DNA of 64,000 nt, taken from positions 1 to 64,000 of the forward strand of contig NZ_JBIJDC010000012.1 in assembly GCF_044344315.1 (NCBI RefSeq), read 5' to 3'. This document shows positions 1 to 10,700 of the stretch, one piece after another. This DNA comes from Zoogloea sp044344315 (lineage in GTDB: Bacteria > Pseudomonadota > Gammaproteobacteria > Burkholderiales > Rhodocyclaceae). The position numbers and the translations under genes were made by a program. Each line of letters opens with the position of its first letter. Position 1 is the first letter of the stretch. The notes under the pieces were generated by a model. That model had not been told where the DNA came from, ran no database searches, and saw only the letters and a program-made list of their open reading frames with translations.

Positions 1-184
1 TTCCAGCACCACCTCCTCACCACCCCGGCTCACACATCTCGGTGTGCGCCGCAGCGAAGAGAGGCCGAATTATAAAGAACAATCACAACGTGTCAACAAG
101 ATTAAGAAAATAAATCTTGAACGTCACAGACGCGCCCGGCTGCAAGCACAACCACCGAAGGCCAAAGCGCTCAGTAGTTCAGGC
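1..184. other. Gene-free left edge
   Basis: No complete coding sequence can be supported here. The stretch lies downstream of the response regulator gene, which ends at 185 on the minus strand. It carries a strong leftward promoter (69-96, listed separately). The sequence left of the promoter (1-68) is presumably the leader of a transcript leaving the window; I could not match it to a tRNA, an rRNA or a start codon that stays open. Confidence 0.6.
69..96 (-). promoter_or_regulatory. Near-consensus sigma-70 promoter firing leftward
   Basis: Read on the minus strand, TTGACA (96-91) is followed by 16 nt and then TATAAT (74-69): both hexamers match consensus exactly. Such perfect promoters in betaproteobacteria usually drive stable RNA or other highly expressed operons. 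The transcript would run off the left edge, so its product cannot be named. It is more than 80 bp beyond the end of the response regulator gene and is not that gene's promoter. Confidence 0.75.
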
Positions 185-889
185 CTAGGTGATATCGTCG
201 TCCTCCCTCAGAGGCATGGCGAAGACGTAGCCCACCCCTCGTACCGCCCGGATCGGACTCCTTTCCGGAGACACTTCTTCCAGTTTATGACGCAGTCGGC
301 TCATGGCCGTATCCAGGCGACGCTGATCAAACAACAGGTAGTCATGCCCAAGTGCCTCGATCAGTTGTCGGCGGGCAACAACTTCGGTACCCGTCTTGGC
401 CAGTTCGCGAAGTAGGATCACCTCCATGCCCGAGATCGATATGACCTTTCCTTCTGGTGACACGATCTCCAGCGATCTATAACGCAGAAGCCATTCCTGC
501 CTGCCGGGTGTCGGCATGGGCATGGCCAGACGTCTAAGGACCGTCTGTATCACGGCGATCAGCTCCCGCGTATCCACTGGCTTCACCAGATAGGCATCGG
601 CACCACGGTCCAGTCCGTCGAGACGATCCTGCAAACGGCCTCGGGCAGTCAGCATCACAACACCCAGCCCAGGGCGGGTAGCGCGCAGGCGCGCAGAGAT
701 GGACAAGCCATCTTCACCCGGCAAACCCAGATCCATCACCACGAGTTCACATCCGCTGCCGGCAAGATGCCGATCCAGACTGACGCCATCCTCACAACCA
801 AACACGTCGAAGCCAGCCCTGGCCAGCTGAAAACACATCTCGTCGCGAAGGTCTTCATCATCTTCCACGAGCGCAATACGCGAACTCAT
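185..889 (-). CDS. OmpR/PhoB-family response regulator
   Basis: A 234-residue DNA-binding response regulator. The receiver domain covers about residues 4-118, with the acidic pair DD at 10-11, the phosphoacceptor Asp53 (VVMDLGLPGEDG), Thr81 (LTARG) and Lys103 (LVKP). A winged-helix Trans_reg_C domain follows (about 130-230), ending in the typical RAVRGVGYVF strand. An in-frame reading extends to 1285, but it lies inside the kinase gene; the ATG at 889 is chosen because it starts the receiver fold exactly and overlaps the kinase stop codon as ATGA. This coupling marks the two as a cognate pair. The nearest target is the divergent type I secretion cassette, whose promoter region holds a tandem direct repeat of the kind bound by OmpR-type regulators; that link is inference. 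Confidence 0.95.
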   Translation of the reverse strand: MSSRIALVEDDEDLRDEMCFQLARAGFDVFGCEDGVSLDRHLAGSGCELVVMDLGLPGEDGLSISARLRATRPGLGVVMLTARGRLQDRLDGLDRGADAYLVKPVDTRELIAVIQTVLRRLAMPMPTPGRQEWLLRYRSLEIVSPEGKVISISGMEVILLRELAKTGTEVVARRQLIEALGHDYLLFDQRRLDTAMSRLRHKLEEVSPERSPIRAVRGVGYVFAMPLREDDDIT

Positions 890-3057
890 GACACCCCCCT
901 TTTCTCCAGTGGCAACCAGGCCTCCAGACAAGCACCGGTCTCTCGGGGACGCACGACGACGTGCAAGATGCCACCGTGCCGCCTGCAGATGAAGCGCGCC
1001 AGGAACAGCCCGATGCCCAAACCAGGCTGACCTGCCACATCCGGACTGCGGTAGTACTTCTGGAAGATCCTCTCTTCCTGTCCAGGCGGAATGCCAGGCC
1101 CGTGATCGATGACCCTGATGAACACGCCTGCCTCTCCAGCCTGATCGCCGGTTTCTACCTTCAAATAGACCTGTGAATCCCGGGGGCTGTATTTCAGGGC
1201 GTTCTCGACGATGTTCAGCAGCATCACGCGGAGCATCCGCGGATCCCCTCTCAAAGCGGGCAGGCCATCGGCGAGATGGCAACACAAGCGCGCTTCATCG
1301 GCGGGACTCAGAAGTTGACTCAACTCGCCCGTCAGCGCCTCAAGCTGAATCTCGGCCATGTCCATACGCCAGTCATCCACATTTGTTCGATCCTGCATCA
1401 GAGCAATCTCCAGTAGCGCGTTAAGACGCTGCAGGGCTCTCTGAATACGGTCATAACGCTTTTTATGCTCCAGAGGCGGTGGCGTGAGATCCATATCCTG
1501 GAGGGACTGCACAGCGGCCTTGATGATCGCGAGGGGCGTCCGGATGTCATGGGCGATCATGGCGATGAAATGGGTCTGCTCTTCGCGTCCGCGGCGTTCG
1601 ACAGCCTCGCTGGCGGCCAGGCGCAGATTGGCCTCGCGGAGTTCATGGGTCTGGCGTACCACCTCACGCTCAAGGGACACCCCCCAGTCACGCAAGGTAT
1701 CGACCAGCTTTCGCTCTGCACGCACCGCATCGGCATGCGCCAGGTCCTTCTCCTGGCGGAGACTGTTGATGCGATCCGCCAAGGCCAGCGACAAGAGCAG
1801 CATCTCGAGAGCCGAGCCGATCTGCATGATGTTGCTGGTCAGCGCGTTGGTCGGCAGCCAGCCGAAATTCCTCAGGGCAGTGACCCCCACGCCCACCAAT
1901 AGCAGCAGCCACCCAGCCAGGAACAGGCGGGCCGAACGCTGCCCCCCGATCAGGCTCTGCAGCGCCAGCACCACGGCCACCACAGAGAAACACAAGCCCG
2001 TGGCACTCACCAGGCGAGCCAGCAGGGCGTAGGGCAACCAATAGCCGAACAGGGTTTCAACCGCAAACAAGGCCGTCAGGGCGAGGACCACCCGATCCAG
2101 CGCAGGGGCTCGTCGCCGTGACTCCAGGAAGCGCCGTGTAAAGAGCGCACCGGCCAGCCCGCACAGGGCCAGAGACAAAGGGAAGGCCGCATTGCCGAGG
2201 AGAACGGCATCACCCCAAATCAGCAGGCTGCCGAAACCCTTCATCGTCAGCAGGCCACTCCCCATGCCCAGCACCATCAGGGAGTAGGTCAGGTACAAGG
2301 GATCCCGGATGGCCAGAAACAGCATCAGGTTGTAGCTGAGCAGGACCAGCAGTGCGCCGAAATACAGGGCTTGCCACGCGTAGCGGCTGCGATCCGCGGC
2401 GAGAAGATCCTTCGGCTGCCATAAAACCAGGGGAATGGTCAGGTTCCCCTGGGATTCGACGCGCAGGAAAAGCACCTCCTCCGCACCAGGCTCCAGCGCG
2501 AGCGGGAACACCAGATTGTGGTGTTCAAACGGCCGACGCGAGCGCGGCACGAGGTCGCCGGACTCGACGGCCCGCCATTGACCCGACACCTCATGGCGGT
2601 AAAGGGTCACATGATCAAGCGTGGGGTAGGCCACCTCCAGCAACCACTCATGAGGCGCATCCCCCCCCACGCGCACCGGAACGCGAATCCATACCACGGC
2701 ATCGTTGTACCCGGCATTGACCACCCGCTCACCCTGCCCCGCTGGCGGCGCAAACCGCTCGGGATGTGCGGCCACCTCCCTGATGTCCGCGCGCTTGTCA
2801 TGATCAAGCCATACGCGACTGTAAAGAAACGCGTCCGCCTTACCGTTAAGCGCCAATAGAGGCACGCCGGCCTCCCGGCCATCGGCTGCGCTCAGACCGG
2901 CACTGAAAAGCCCGGAGCAAACAACAAGCAGAGAGACGAGCACCCGCCGTATCACACCCAAGCAGACGTCATGCCCGGTGAGGCAGCCGTGGCCGCCCCC
3001 AAAGAGCCACGCAGAATCCAAGAACACAAAAGAACGCAGGGTCGAGGGAGCTTGCAT
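886..3057 (-). CDS. 7TM-DISM sensor histidine kinase
   Basis: A membrane sensor kinase of up to 723 residues. A hydrophobic signal/anchor sits at about residues 36-57, then a periplasmic 7TMR-DISMED2-like beta domain (about 65-215), a seven-helix 7TM-DISM membrane block (about 222-425), a coiled coil, HisKA with HDIRTP (phosphoacceptor about His503), and HATPase_c with the N box NIVENALKYS, G1 DHGPGIP and G2 GLGIGLF. All kinase motifs are intact. DISM periplasmic domains are thought to bind carbohydrate-like ligands. The start is uncertain: the ATG at 3057 lacks a Shine-Dalgarno sequence, and a GTG at 2955 (VIRRVLVSLL) would place the signal sequence at the N terminus, giving 689 residues. 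Its stop overlaps the regulator's start. Probably senses a surface or matrix cue and controls the adhesin cassette (inference). Confidence 0.92.
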   Translation of the reverse strand: MQAPSTLRSFVFLDSAWLFGGGHGCLTGHDVCLGVIRRVLVSLLVVCSGLFSAGLSAADGREAGVPLLALNGKADAFLYSRVWLDHDKRADIREVAAHPERFAPPAGQGERVVNAGYNDAVVWIRVPVRVGGDAPHEWLLEVAYPTLDHVTLYRHEVSGQWRAVESGDLVPRSRRPFEHHNLVFPLALEPGAEEVLFLRVESQGNLTIPLVLWQPKDLLAADRSRYAWQALYFGALLVLLSYNLMLFLAIRDPLYLTYSLMVLGMGSGLLTMKGFGSLLIWGDAVLLGNAAFPLSLALCGLAGALFTRRFLESRRRAPALDRVVLALTALFAVETLFGYWLPYALLARLVSATGLCFSVVAVVLALQSLIGGQRSARLFLAGWLLLLVGVGVTALRNFGWLPTNALTSNIMQIGSALEMLLLSLALADRINSLRQEKDLAHADAVRAERKLVDTLRDWGVSLEREVVRQTHELREANLRLAASEAVERRGREEQTHFIAMIAHDIRTPLAIIKAAVQSLQDMDLTPPPLEHKKRYDRIQRALQRLNALLEIALMQDRTNVDDWRMDMAEIQLEALTGELSQLLSPADEARLCCHLADGLPALRGDPRMLRVMLLNIVENALKYSPRDSQVYLKVETGDQAGEAGVFIRVIDHGPGIPPGQEERIFQKYYRSPDVAGQPGLGIGLFLARFICRRHGGILHVVVRPRETGACLEAWLPLEKRGVS

Positions 3058-3064
3058 GCCGAAA

Positions 3065-3084
3065 TGTAAGTTTTTGTAAGTTTT
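3065..3084. promoter_or_regulatory. Tandem 10-bp direct repeat, candidate response-regulator site
   Basis: TGTAAGTTTT occurs twice head to tail with no mismatch (3065-3074 and 3075-3084). It lies in the 108-bp gap between the divergent kinase gene and the tolC-like gene. A one-helical-turn spacing of direct half-sites is the standard arrangement for OmpR/PhoB-type dimers. No close-to-consensus -35/-10 pair is visible for the plus-strand gene, as expected for an activated promoter. Which gene it controls is inference. Confidence 0.55.
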
Positions 3085-3165
3085 AAATATGCCATGTTTG
3101 ATACGGTGGGGAAGTACGCACCGTGCTCTTCAAAGCCGAAATCAAGAAAACAAGGGAGTCTCCAG

Positions 3166-4560
3166 ATGTTTGCCGTGAAATCCAGCACCATGGACCGTAA
3201 GCGCTACCTGATCGCCGCCACCCTCACGGGTTCCCTCCTGTGCATCGGGAGCGCCCACGCCGCCGAGAACTTCCCTGAGAAGCTTGACCGCATCCTCAAG
3301 GAACACAACCTGATGCGCATGGTGGACGCCGACGTGGCAACGGCCAATGCCCAGATCGGCGTCGAAAAGACCGCCTACTTTCCCAAACTCACCGTTGGCG
3401 CCGGCATCGGCAAACAGCACATCGACCGTGACATCGGCACCAAGGGCAACTTCAATCCGTCCGACGTCAACGTCGGCCTCAACCAGCTGATCACCGACTT
3501 CGGCCAGACCGGCCTGCGTGTCCAGGCTGCCGAGACCATTCTGGACAAGGAAGGCAAGGAGCGCGACCTGCAGCGTCAGAACCTCGTTCTCGCCGCCATC
3601 GAAGCCCAGCTGCAGATCATCCGCGCTGATCGCACCCTGCGCTACGCCCAGCAGTCCGAACTCAACATCAAGCGTCAGACCTCCCTCGAAAACGCCCGCA
3701 TGGAAGCCGGCCGAGGCTACGCCACCGACGTTCTGCAGGCCAAGGCCCAGCTCGCCGGCGCCGAAGCCCGCCGGGTGATCGCCGAGAGCCGCATGAGCGA
3801 GGCCCGCAACCGCTACCGCGCCGTCTTCGGCGAGACCCCGGTCGACCTGGCCGGGCTGCAGGCGGTCGGCATACCCGTTGCCCAGCTCCCCCGCTCCGAG
3901 GCCGAGATCGCCGAAATCATCCTGAAGCAGAACCCGGATGTGGTTGCCGCCGACGGCCGCGCCGAAGTCACCCTCGCCGAACGGCACGTGCAGCGTGCCC
4001 GGGAGCTGATGCCGCGCCTGGCCCTGCAGCTCAACCAGATCCACTACCAGGACTACGATGGCATCAAGGGTGATCGCAACGACACCAAGGCCATGGTCCG
4101 CTTCGACTGGACCCTAGATTTGGGGATGAAGGCTGCACGGGTTACCGAAGCCGCCGACCAGTCTGTACTGTCTGCAAAGGAAAAAGCCGGCTACGTCCGC
4201 GTCCAGGCCCTTGAAGAAGGCCGCAATGCCTGGGTTGGCTGGCAAACCGCCCGGGAACGCACCAACTACCTGATCAATCAGGCCCAGATCTCCGGCAACT
4301 TCCTTGAACTCGCCCGTAAGGAGCGCGAGCTCGGCCGACGCTCCCTGCTCGACCTGCTCAACGGCGAGGTCGCCCTGATCAATGCCCAGAGCGACGCCGC
4401 AGCCGCCCGCGTGGACGAAGTGATTGCCTCCTATCGCCTGCTGCGCTCCATCGGCGGCCTCAACCCCGACGTGGTCCGCAACCCGGGCATGGTAATCCCG
4501 GCCGACAAGCTGCTGCCCTTCACCACGGACGGCGCCTTCAACACCTCCTCCAACAAATAG
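3166..4560 (+). CDS. TolC-family outer membrane channel of a type I secretion system
   Basis: A 464-residue outer-membrane efflux protein (OEP/TolC superfamily), the outer-membrane duct for the adhesin encoded downstream. A signal peptide ends at the AHA site (about residue 32). Two OEP repeats follow, rich in long amphipathic helices (for example around QNLVLAAIEAQLQIIRA and RERTNYLINQAQISG). The family's usual length is 430-490 residues. The start at 3166 is preferred over the upstream in-frame codon at 3094 because AAGGGAG stands 7 nt before it and the signal peptide is then terminal. First gene of the tolC-adhesin-ABC-HlyD cassette; the 142-bp gap to the adhesin gene shows no terminator, so co-transcription is likely. 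Confidence 0.93.
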   Translation: MFAVKSSTMDRKRYLIAATLTGSLLCIGSAHAAENFPEKLDRILKEHNLMRMVDADVATANAQIGVEKTAYFPKLTVGAGIGKQHIDRDIGTKGNFNPSDVNVGLNQLITDFGQTGLRVQAAETILDKEGKERDLQRQNLVLAAIEAQLQIIRADRTLRYAQQSELNIKRQTSLENARMEAGRGYATDVLQAKAQLAGAEARRVIAESRMSEARNRYRAVFGETPVDLAGLQAVGIPVAQLPRSEAEIAEIILKQNPDVVAADGRAEVTLAERHVQRARELMPRLALQLNQIHYQDYDGIKGDRNDTKAMVRFDWTLDLGMKAARVTEAADQSVLSAKEKAGYVRVQALEEGRNAWVGWQTARERTNYLINQAQISGNFLELARKERELGRRSLLDLLNGEVALINAQSDAAAARVDEVIASYRLLRSIGGLNPDVVRNPGMVIPADKLLPFTTDGAFNTSSNK

Positions 4561-4702
4561 GCAAGTCCCATGGCGAGCCCGCCGTTCTCCGCAGCGGCCG
4601 GCGCACCAGCACAGACTTCCCCGGATTTTCCAGACCGTTAGAGCTACGCCCCGTCCCCACTCAAAGTCGGCGGGAGCGTTGCTGCACCAGGAGTAGCAGG
4701 AA

Positions 4703-7700
4703 ATGGCTGACCAGACCAACCCCCAGATCGATACCCTCGCCCGTGCCATCCAGATCGTCACCGACTTTCTCGCCGGTAGACCGCAACAGGGTGTGGCCTC
4801 GCTCGAGCAGGCCATCGCCCGTGCCGAGGCGGCCCTCGTCAAGGCGGGTCTCAGCCCGGCTGCGGCGAAGGACATGTCCCAGCAGATCCTGCTCTCCACT
4901 GGCGGCCGCGATGCCGGCAGCCCGTTCAACCCCTCCGAAATCGCCCGCAACCTGCTGGGCGACCGTCTGCCCTCCTTCCTGCAGGGCGGTGACGGACTGC
5001 GCCCCCCCGGCAGCAACCCGGCCGACGGCTTCGGCGGCCAGGGCAATCCGTTCAACCCCAGCCAGGGCGACAGCGGCCCGCGGAGCAGTCAGTCCGGTAG
5101 CCAGTTTGCCCCTCCTGCCCCCCTCGACAGCACCTACCGCCCGGAAATCACCGGGCTGACCGGTGAAGGCAGCGGCACCCAATCCGGCCCGATGGCGCCC
5201 GAGCGCACCCAGCTCACCGGCGACGCCACCGGCAGCGGCATCCCTCGCCCTGGCACACCCACCGAATTGTCAGTCCTTACCCTCGACGGCATGAACCCTG
5301 GCGTGCTCGGCGGCAGCAGCTCCGGCACCGGCAGCGGCCTGGCCAGCCAGGGCACCGGCGGTGTCACCGGCGGCGGGCTGGGTGTCTTCAGCACCTTCAC
5401 CGCAGGTGACGGCAACGGCACCGGCGCCAGCCTGTTCTCCGGCATCGGTGGCACGCCCCCAACCAACAACACGGGCAGGCCGGGCAGCAGCGAGCCCGCC
5501 CCCTCTGTCACCATTACCGAAAGCCACCTCACGGTCAGCGCGGCCCAGCCCAGCGTGCTTGAGGGCGACACCGGCAGCGGCGGCGTACTGGTCTTTGTCC
5601 TGACCCGGGACAACCCCTTCACCGCGGCCTCCGTCCAGTGGAGTGTCGCCGGCATCGACGCAGCCCAGCTCGCCGACGGTGCCGTCAATGGCACTGCCAC
5701 CTTTGCCGCCGGCCAGACCGAAGCCCGGATCACCCTCACCCTTACTGGCGACCGGGTCGTCGAAGCCGGTCAAACCGTCGAGCTCAGCCTCCAGGCGCCG
5801 ACCGAAGGCCTGATCATCGACCAGGCCACCGCCGCCACCCAGGTCGTGGACGACGACGGCACGGTCAGCATCAGCGCCAATCAGGCCAGCGTTATCGAAG
5901 GCCACAGCGGCACCACCCGCACCCTCAGCTACACCGTAGTGCGCAGCAACAGCCAGGCCGCCTCGTCGGTGGACTGGCAGATTGACGGCATGGATGCCGC
6001 CGACTTCGGTGGCACGCTGCCCGCCGGAACCCTGCAATTCGCGGCTGGTGAAAGTACCAAGACCATTGAAATCACCCTGACCGGCGACCGGGACATCGAG
6101 GCCGACGAAGCCCTCGGCGTCGTCCTGAGCAACCCGGGTGCCAACCTCACCCTGGGCACCGAACGCGCCACCACCACCGTCATCAACGACGACGGCAGCT
6201 TCAACATCAGCGCCAATCAAGTCAGCGTCAATGAAGGCGACCAAGGCAGCACCCAGTTCGTCACCTACACCGTCACCCGCAGCAACGCCGTGGGCAGCGA
6301 CCAGGTGAACTGGACGGCGTCCGGCCTCGACGCAGCCGATTTCGGCGGCACCCTGCCTTCCGGAACCCTGAACTTCGCCCCCGGCGAAACCAGCAAGACC
6401 ATCCAGCTGCCCCTCGCCGGGGATCGCCAGGTCGAAGCCGACGAGGTCCTCACCGTCAGCATCGGTGGCAGCGGCATCCCCCCCGACTCCGCCACCACCA
6501 CGGTGGTCAACGACGACGGCTCGGTCAGCATCAGCGCCGATCAGGCCAGCGTGGTCGAGGGCTTCACCGGCGACACCCGAACCCTCACCTACACCGTTAC
6601 GCGGACCCATTCCGGCACCGCCAACAGCGTTGACTGGAGCGTCTCCGGCCTCAACGCAGCCGACTTCGGCGGCACCCTACCCAGCGGCACGGTCAATTTC
6701 GCCGTCGGCGAAACCAGCCAGACCATCACCCTGACCCTCACCGGCGACGGCACGCCCGAAGCCAACGAAGTCCTCACCGTCACCCTCGGCAACCCCGGCG
6801 CCAATCTGTCCATCGGCACCGCCAGCGCCGTCACCACCATCCTCAATGACGACGCCACGGTAAACATCAGTGCCGTCAGCACCTCCATCGCCGAAGGGGG
6901 CGAAGCCGACACCCGCACCCTCACCTTCAACGTGGTGCGCGACATCGGCCTCAACGCCAGCACCGTGGATTGGTCCGTCAGCGGGCTCGATGCCGCCGCC
7001 TTCGGAGGCACGCTGCCCAGCGGCACCGTCAGCTTTGGCATTGGTGAGACCAGCAAGACCATCACCGTCAGCTTCACCGGCGATCACGTCATCGACGTAG
7101 ACAAGAGCCTCACCGTCACCCTCGCCAACCCCGGCCAGAGCCTCGGGATTGGCGTCGGCACGGCCGGCACCACCGTGCTCAACGACGACGCCACCGTCAG
7201 CATCGCCGCGGTTTCCGTCGACGTACCCGAAGGCGACGAGGGCGACACACAGACCCTCAGTTTCACCCTGACCCGCGACAACGGCCTCGCCGCCAGTACC
7301 GTGGACTGGGCTGCCAGCGGCCTCGACGCCGCCGACATGGGCGGCCCCCTGCCCAGCGGCAGCGTCAGCTTCGCCGTCGGCGAACTGAGCAAGACCGTCA
7401 CCGTCCAGATCGTCGGCGACCGCAGCATCGAGCCCGACGAAACCCTCACTGTCACGCTCAGCAACCCGGGCCCCAACCTGCACCTGGGCACCGACAGCGC
7501 CAGCACCGTCGTCCTCGACGACGACAGCCTGGTATCCATCTCGGCCAACGCCGTACAGGTGCTCGAAGGCGACACCGGCACCCAGACCCAGGTCAGCTTC
7601 ACCATCAGCCGCGCCGATGGCAGCGCGACCTCATCCGTGGATTGGTCGGTCAGCGGTCTGCCTGCAGCCGACTTCGGCGGCACCCTGCCCGCCGGCACGG

Positions 7701-10700
7701 TCAACTTCGCCATCGGCGAGACCAGCCGCATCATCACCGTTTCCTACGCCGGTGACCGCATCGTTGAACCGGACGCCGTCCTCACCGCCACCCTCTCCAA
7801 CCCCCAGGGCAATCTGCGCCTTGGCGACGCCAGCGCGTCCACCAACATCATCAACGACGACGTCGGCTTCAGCCTCATCGGTGACACCCTCAGCGTCGTC
7901 GAAGGTGCCAATGGCGCCCAGGTCGCCCTCACCTTCCACGTCACCCGCTCCGAGACCTTCGGCCAGGAAGCCGACATCTCCTGGCGCTTCGTGCGGGTTG
8001 GCGTGCGTGCCGCCGATTCCAACGATTTCGTAGGCGGCCAGGACGCCCTCGGCGGCAATGAAGGCCTGCCCAGCGGCAGCATCCACTTCGGCGCTGCCGA
8101 GATCTCCAAGACGGTCACCGTCTACGTCCAGGGCGATGCCCTGCAGGAATACGACGAAACCTTCGGCATCGTGCTGGTCAACCCGCCTCCCGGCGTGCAG
8201 ATCATCAACGGCGAGGCCTACGGCAACATCTACACCGACGAGACCCTCTTCAACGTCGCTGCCGTCACCCCGTCCAGCCTCGAAGGCAACGGCACTGGCG
8301 GGCGCCAGGCCTTCAATGTCACCCGCGCCGGCGATCTGAGCCAGCCGGGCAGCATCGGCTACAGCATCACAGGCTACGGCGAGTCCCCCACCACCGCCGA
8401 CGACTTCGCCGTCGGCCAGGCCCTCACCGGCACCGTCAGCTTTGCCGCCGGCGAATCCAGCAAGCTCGTCTATGTAGACCTGTCCGGTGACAGCGTGCTG
8501 GAAGGCTTCGAGACCTTCGCCTTCACCCTCAATCCGCTCAACGCCAACACCCAGATCGACGTCGGCACCGCACTCGCCGTGATCGACCCGGACGACCAGG
8601 CCATCGCCATCGTCGCCCGCGACGCCGTCCGCAAGGAAGGCTCCACCGTCGACCAGCCCCAGCTCTTTGCCATCACCCGCGTCGGCGACCTGTCCGGCAG
8701 TGCCACCGTGGACTGGCAGGTCAATGGCAGCGGCGCCAACCCGATCAACGCCGCCGACTTCGGCGGCACCCTGCCCTCCGGCAGCGTCACCTTCGCCCCG
8801 GGCCAGAGCGAGATCCTGATCCAGATCACCCCAAGCCCCGACAGCCACCTGGAAACCCGCGAAGACTTCACCGTCAGCATTTCCAGCAGCACGCCGGGCG
8901 CAATGGTCCTGCAGGGCAGCGCCATCGGCATCGTCCTCAACGACGACTCTGGCTTCGTGCTCGACGGTACCGCCCTCACCACCAACGAAGGCAACAGCAA
9001 TGGCCTCCGCCAGGCGAGCTTCACGGTAACCCGCAGCGGCGACCTGACCGTCGTCGCCAGCGTGGATTGGGCCCTCGAATTTGCAGCGCTGAACGGCGTG
9101 GACGCGAGCGATTTCCTGGTCGGCACCTCCTTCTCTGGCACGCTTGAGTTCGGCCGTGGCGTCAACAGTCTGGTGGTCAACCTGCCCCTCACCCCCGATC
9201 ACGGGGTCGAAGCCGACGAAGGCTTCACCGTCCGCCTGTCCAACCCCTCGGCCGGGGCAGAAATCAGCATCGGCGAATCGGCCGGGCTGGTCCGCAACGA
9301 CGACGTCGTCCTCACCCTGCTACCCTCGGCCGCCATCGAGGAAGGCAGCGGCGGCCTTACCGAACTCCGCTACACCGTCCAGCGCAGTGGCGACCTGAAT
9401 GGCAGCGACACCATCACCTATAGCGTCACCGGCAGCTCCGGCAGCCCGGTAGACGGGACTGACTTCGTTGGTGGCGTGCTGCCCGTCGGCTCCATCACCT
9501 TCGCAGCGGGTGAGAGCAGCAAGGAAATCGTGCTGCAGATCGCCAGCGACTCCGACCTCGAAGCCACCGAAGGCTTGACCCTGACGCTCGGCAGCCCCGA
9601 GCCGGGTGCCACCGTCGCCAATGCCAGCACAACCGGCACCGTTCTCAACGACGACCACCTCTTCAACATCGCCGTTCAGACCGGCACCGCCAACGAAGGC
9701 GTCAACGGCGGCAGCACCAACCTCAGCTACGTGGTCACCCGCAACGGCGATCTGACACGCAGCGGCCAGGTGGCCTGGAGCGTGGCCGGCAGCGGCGGCG
9801 CCCCGGCCAATGCCACCGATTTCATCGGCGGCGTGCTGCCCTCCGGTGTGCTCGACTTTGCCGCCGGTGAAGCCAGCAAGACCATCACCCTCGAGGTATC
9901 GGGCGACTACTCCGACGAAAGCGACGAGACCTTCACGGTCAACCTGTCCAGCCCGGCCACCGGCTCCACCATCGGCACCGGCAGTGCCGCGGGCACCATC
10001 GTCAACGACGACACTGGCCTGGCCATCAGCGCCACCAGCACCGCGCTCGTCGAAGGTGACAGCGGCACCCAGGCCCACACCTTCACCGTCACCCGGACCG
10101 GCATCACCACCGGCACCACCACCGTCGACTGGGCTCTCACCGGCAGCGGTGGACAGCCTGTCAACGCCGCCGACTTCGGCGGCACCCTGCCCTCCGGCAG
10201 TCTCAGCTTCGCCCCCGGCGTCCTGACCCAGACCATCACCGTCTATAGCAGCGGCGACACCACCGTCGAGAGCACCGAAAGCTTCACCATCAGCCTGTCG
10301 GGTGCCGACGGCAACACCGAGATCGTCACCCCCAGCGCCACCGGCAGCGTCGTCGCCGACGACATCGGCATCAGCATCAGCGCCGGCACGGCCAGCGTGC
10401 TGGAAGGCAGCGCCGGCCAGTCCCGCGTGCTGCAATTCACCGTTACCCGCAGCGGCGACACCGCGTCCCCGGTCATCATCGACTGGGCGGCCAGCGGCAT
10501 GGATGCAGACGATTTCGGCGTCGGCACCCCCCTGTCGGGCAGCCTCAGCTTCGCCGCCAACGAAACCGTCAAGGTCATCAGCCTGACCCAGACCGGTGAC
10601 GACCTCAACGAAAGCGACGAAACCCTCACCGTCACGCTCTCCAATCCCGTCGGCAACCCCGCCCACGACCGCACCTACATCACGACCACCACGGCCAGCA

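Noticed and set aside
1..68. tRNA or rRNA start downstream of the leftward promoter
   Set aside because: I could not form a tRNA cloverleaf or recognise an rRNA leader with confidence in 68 bases.
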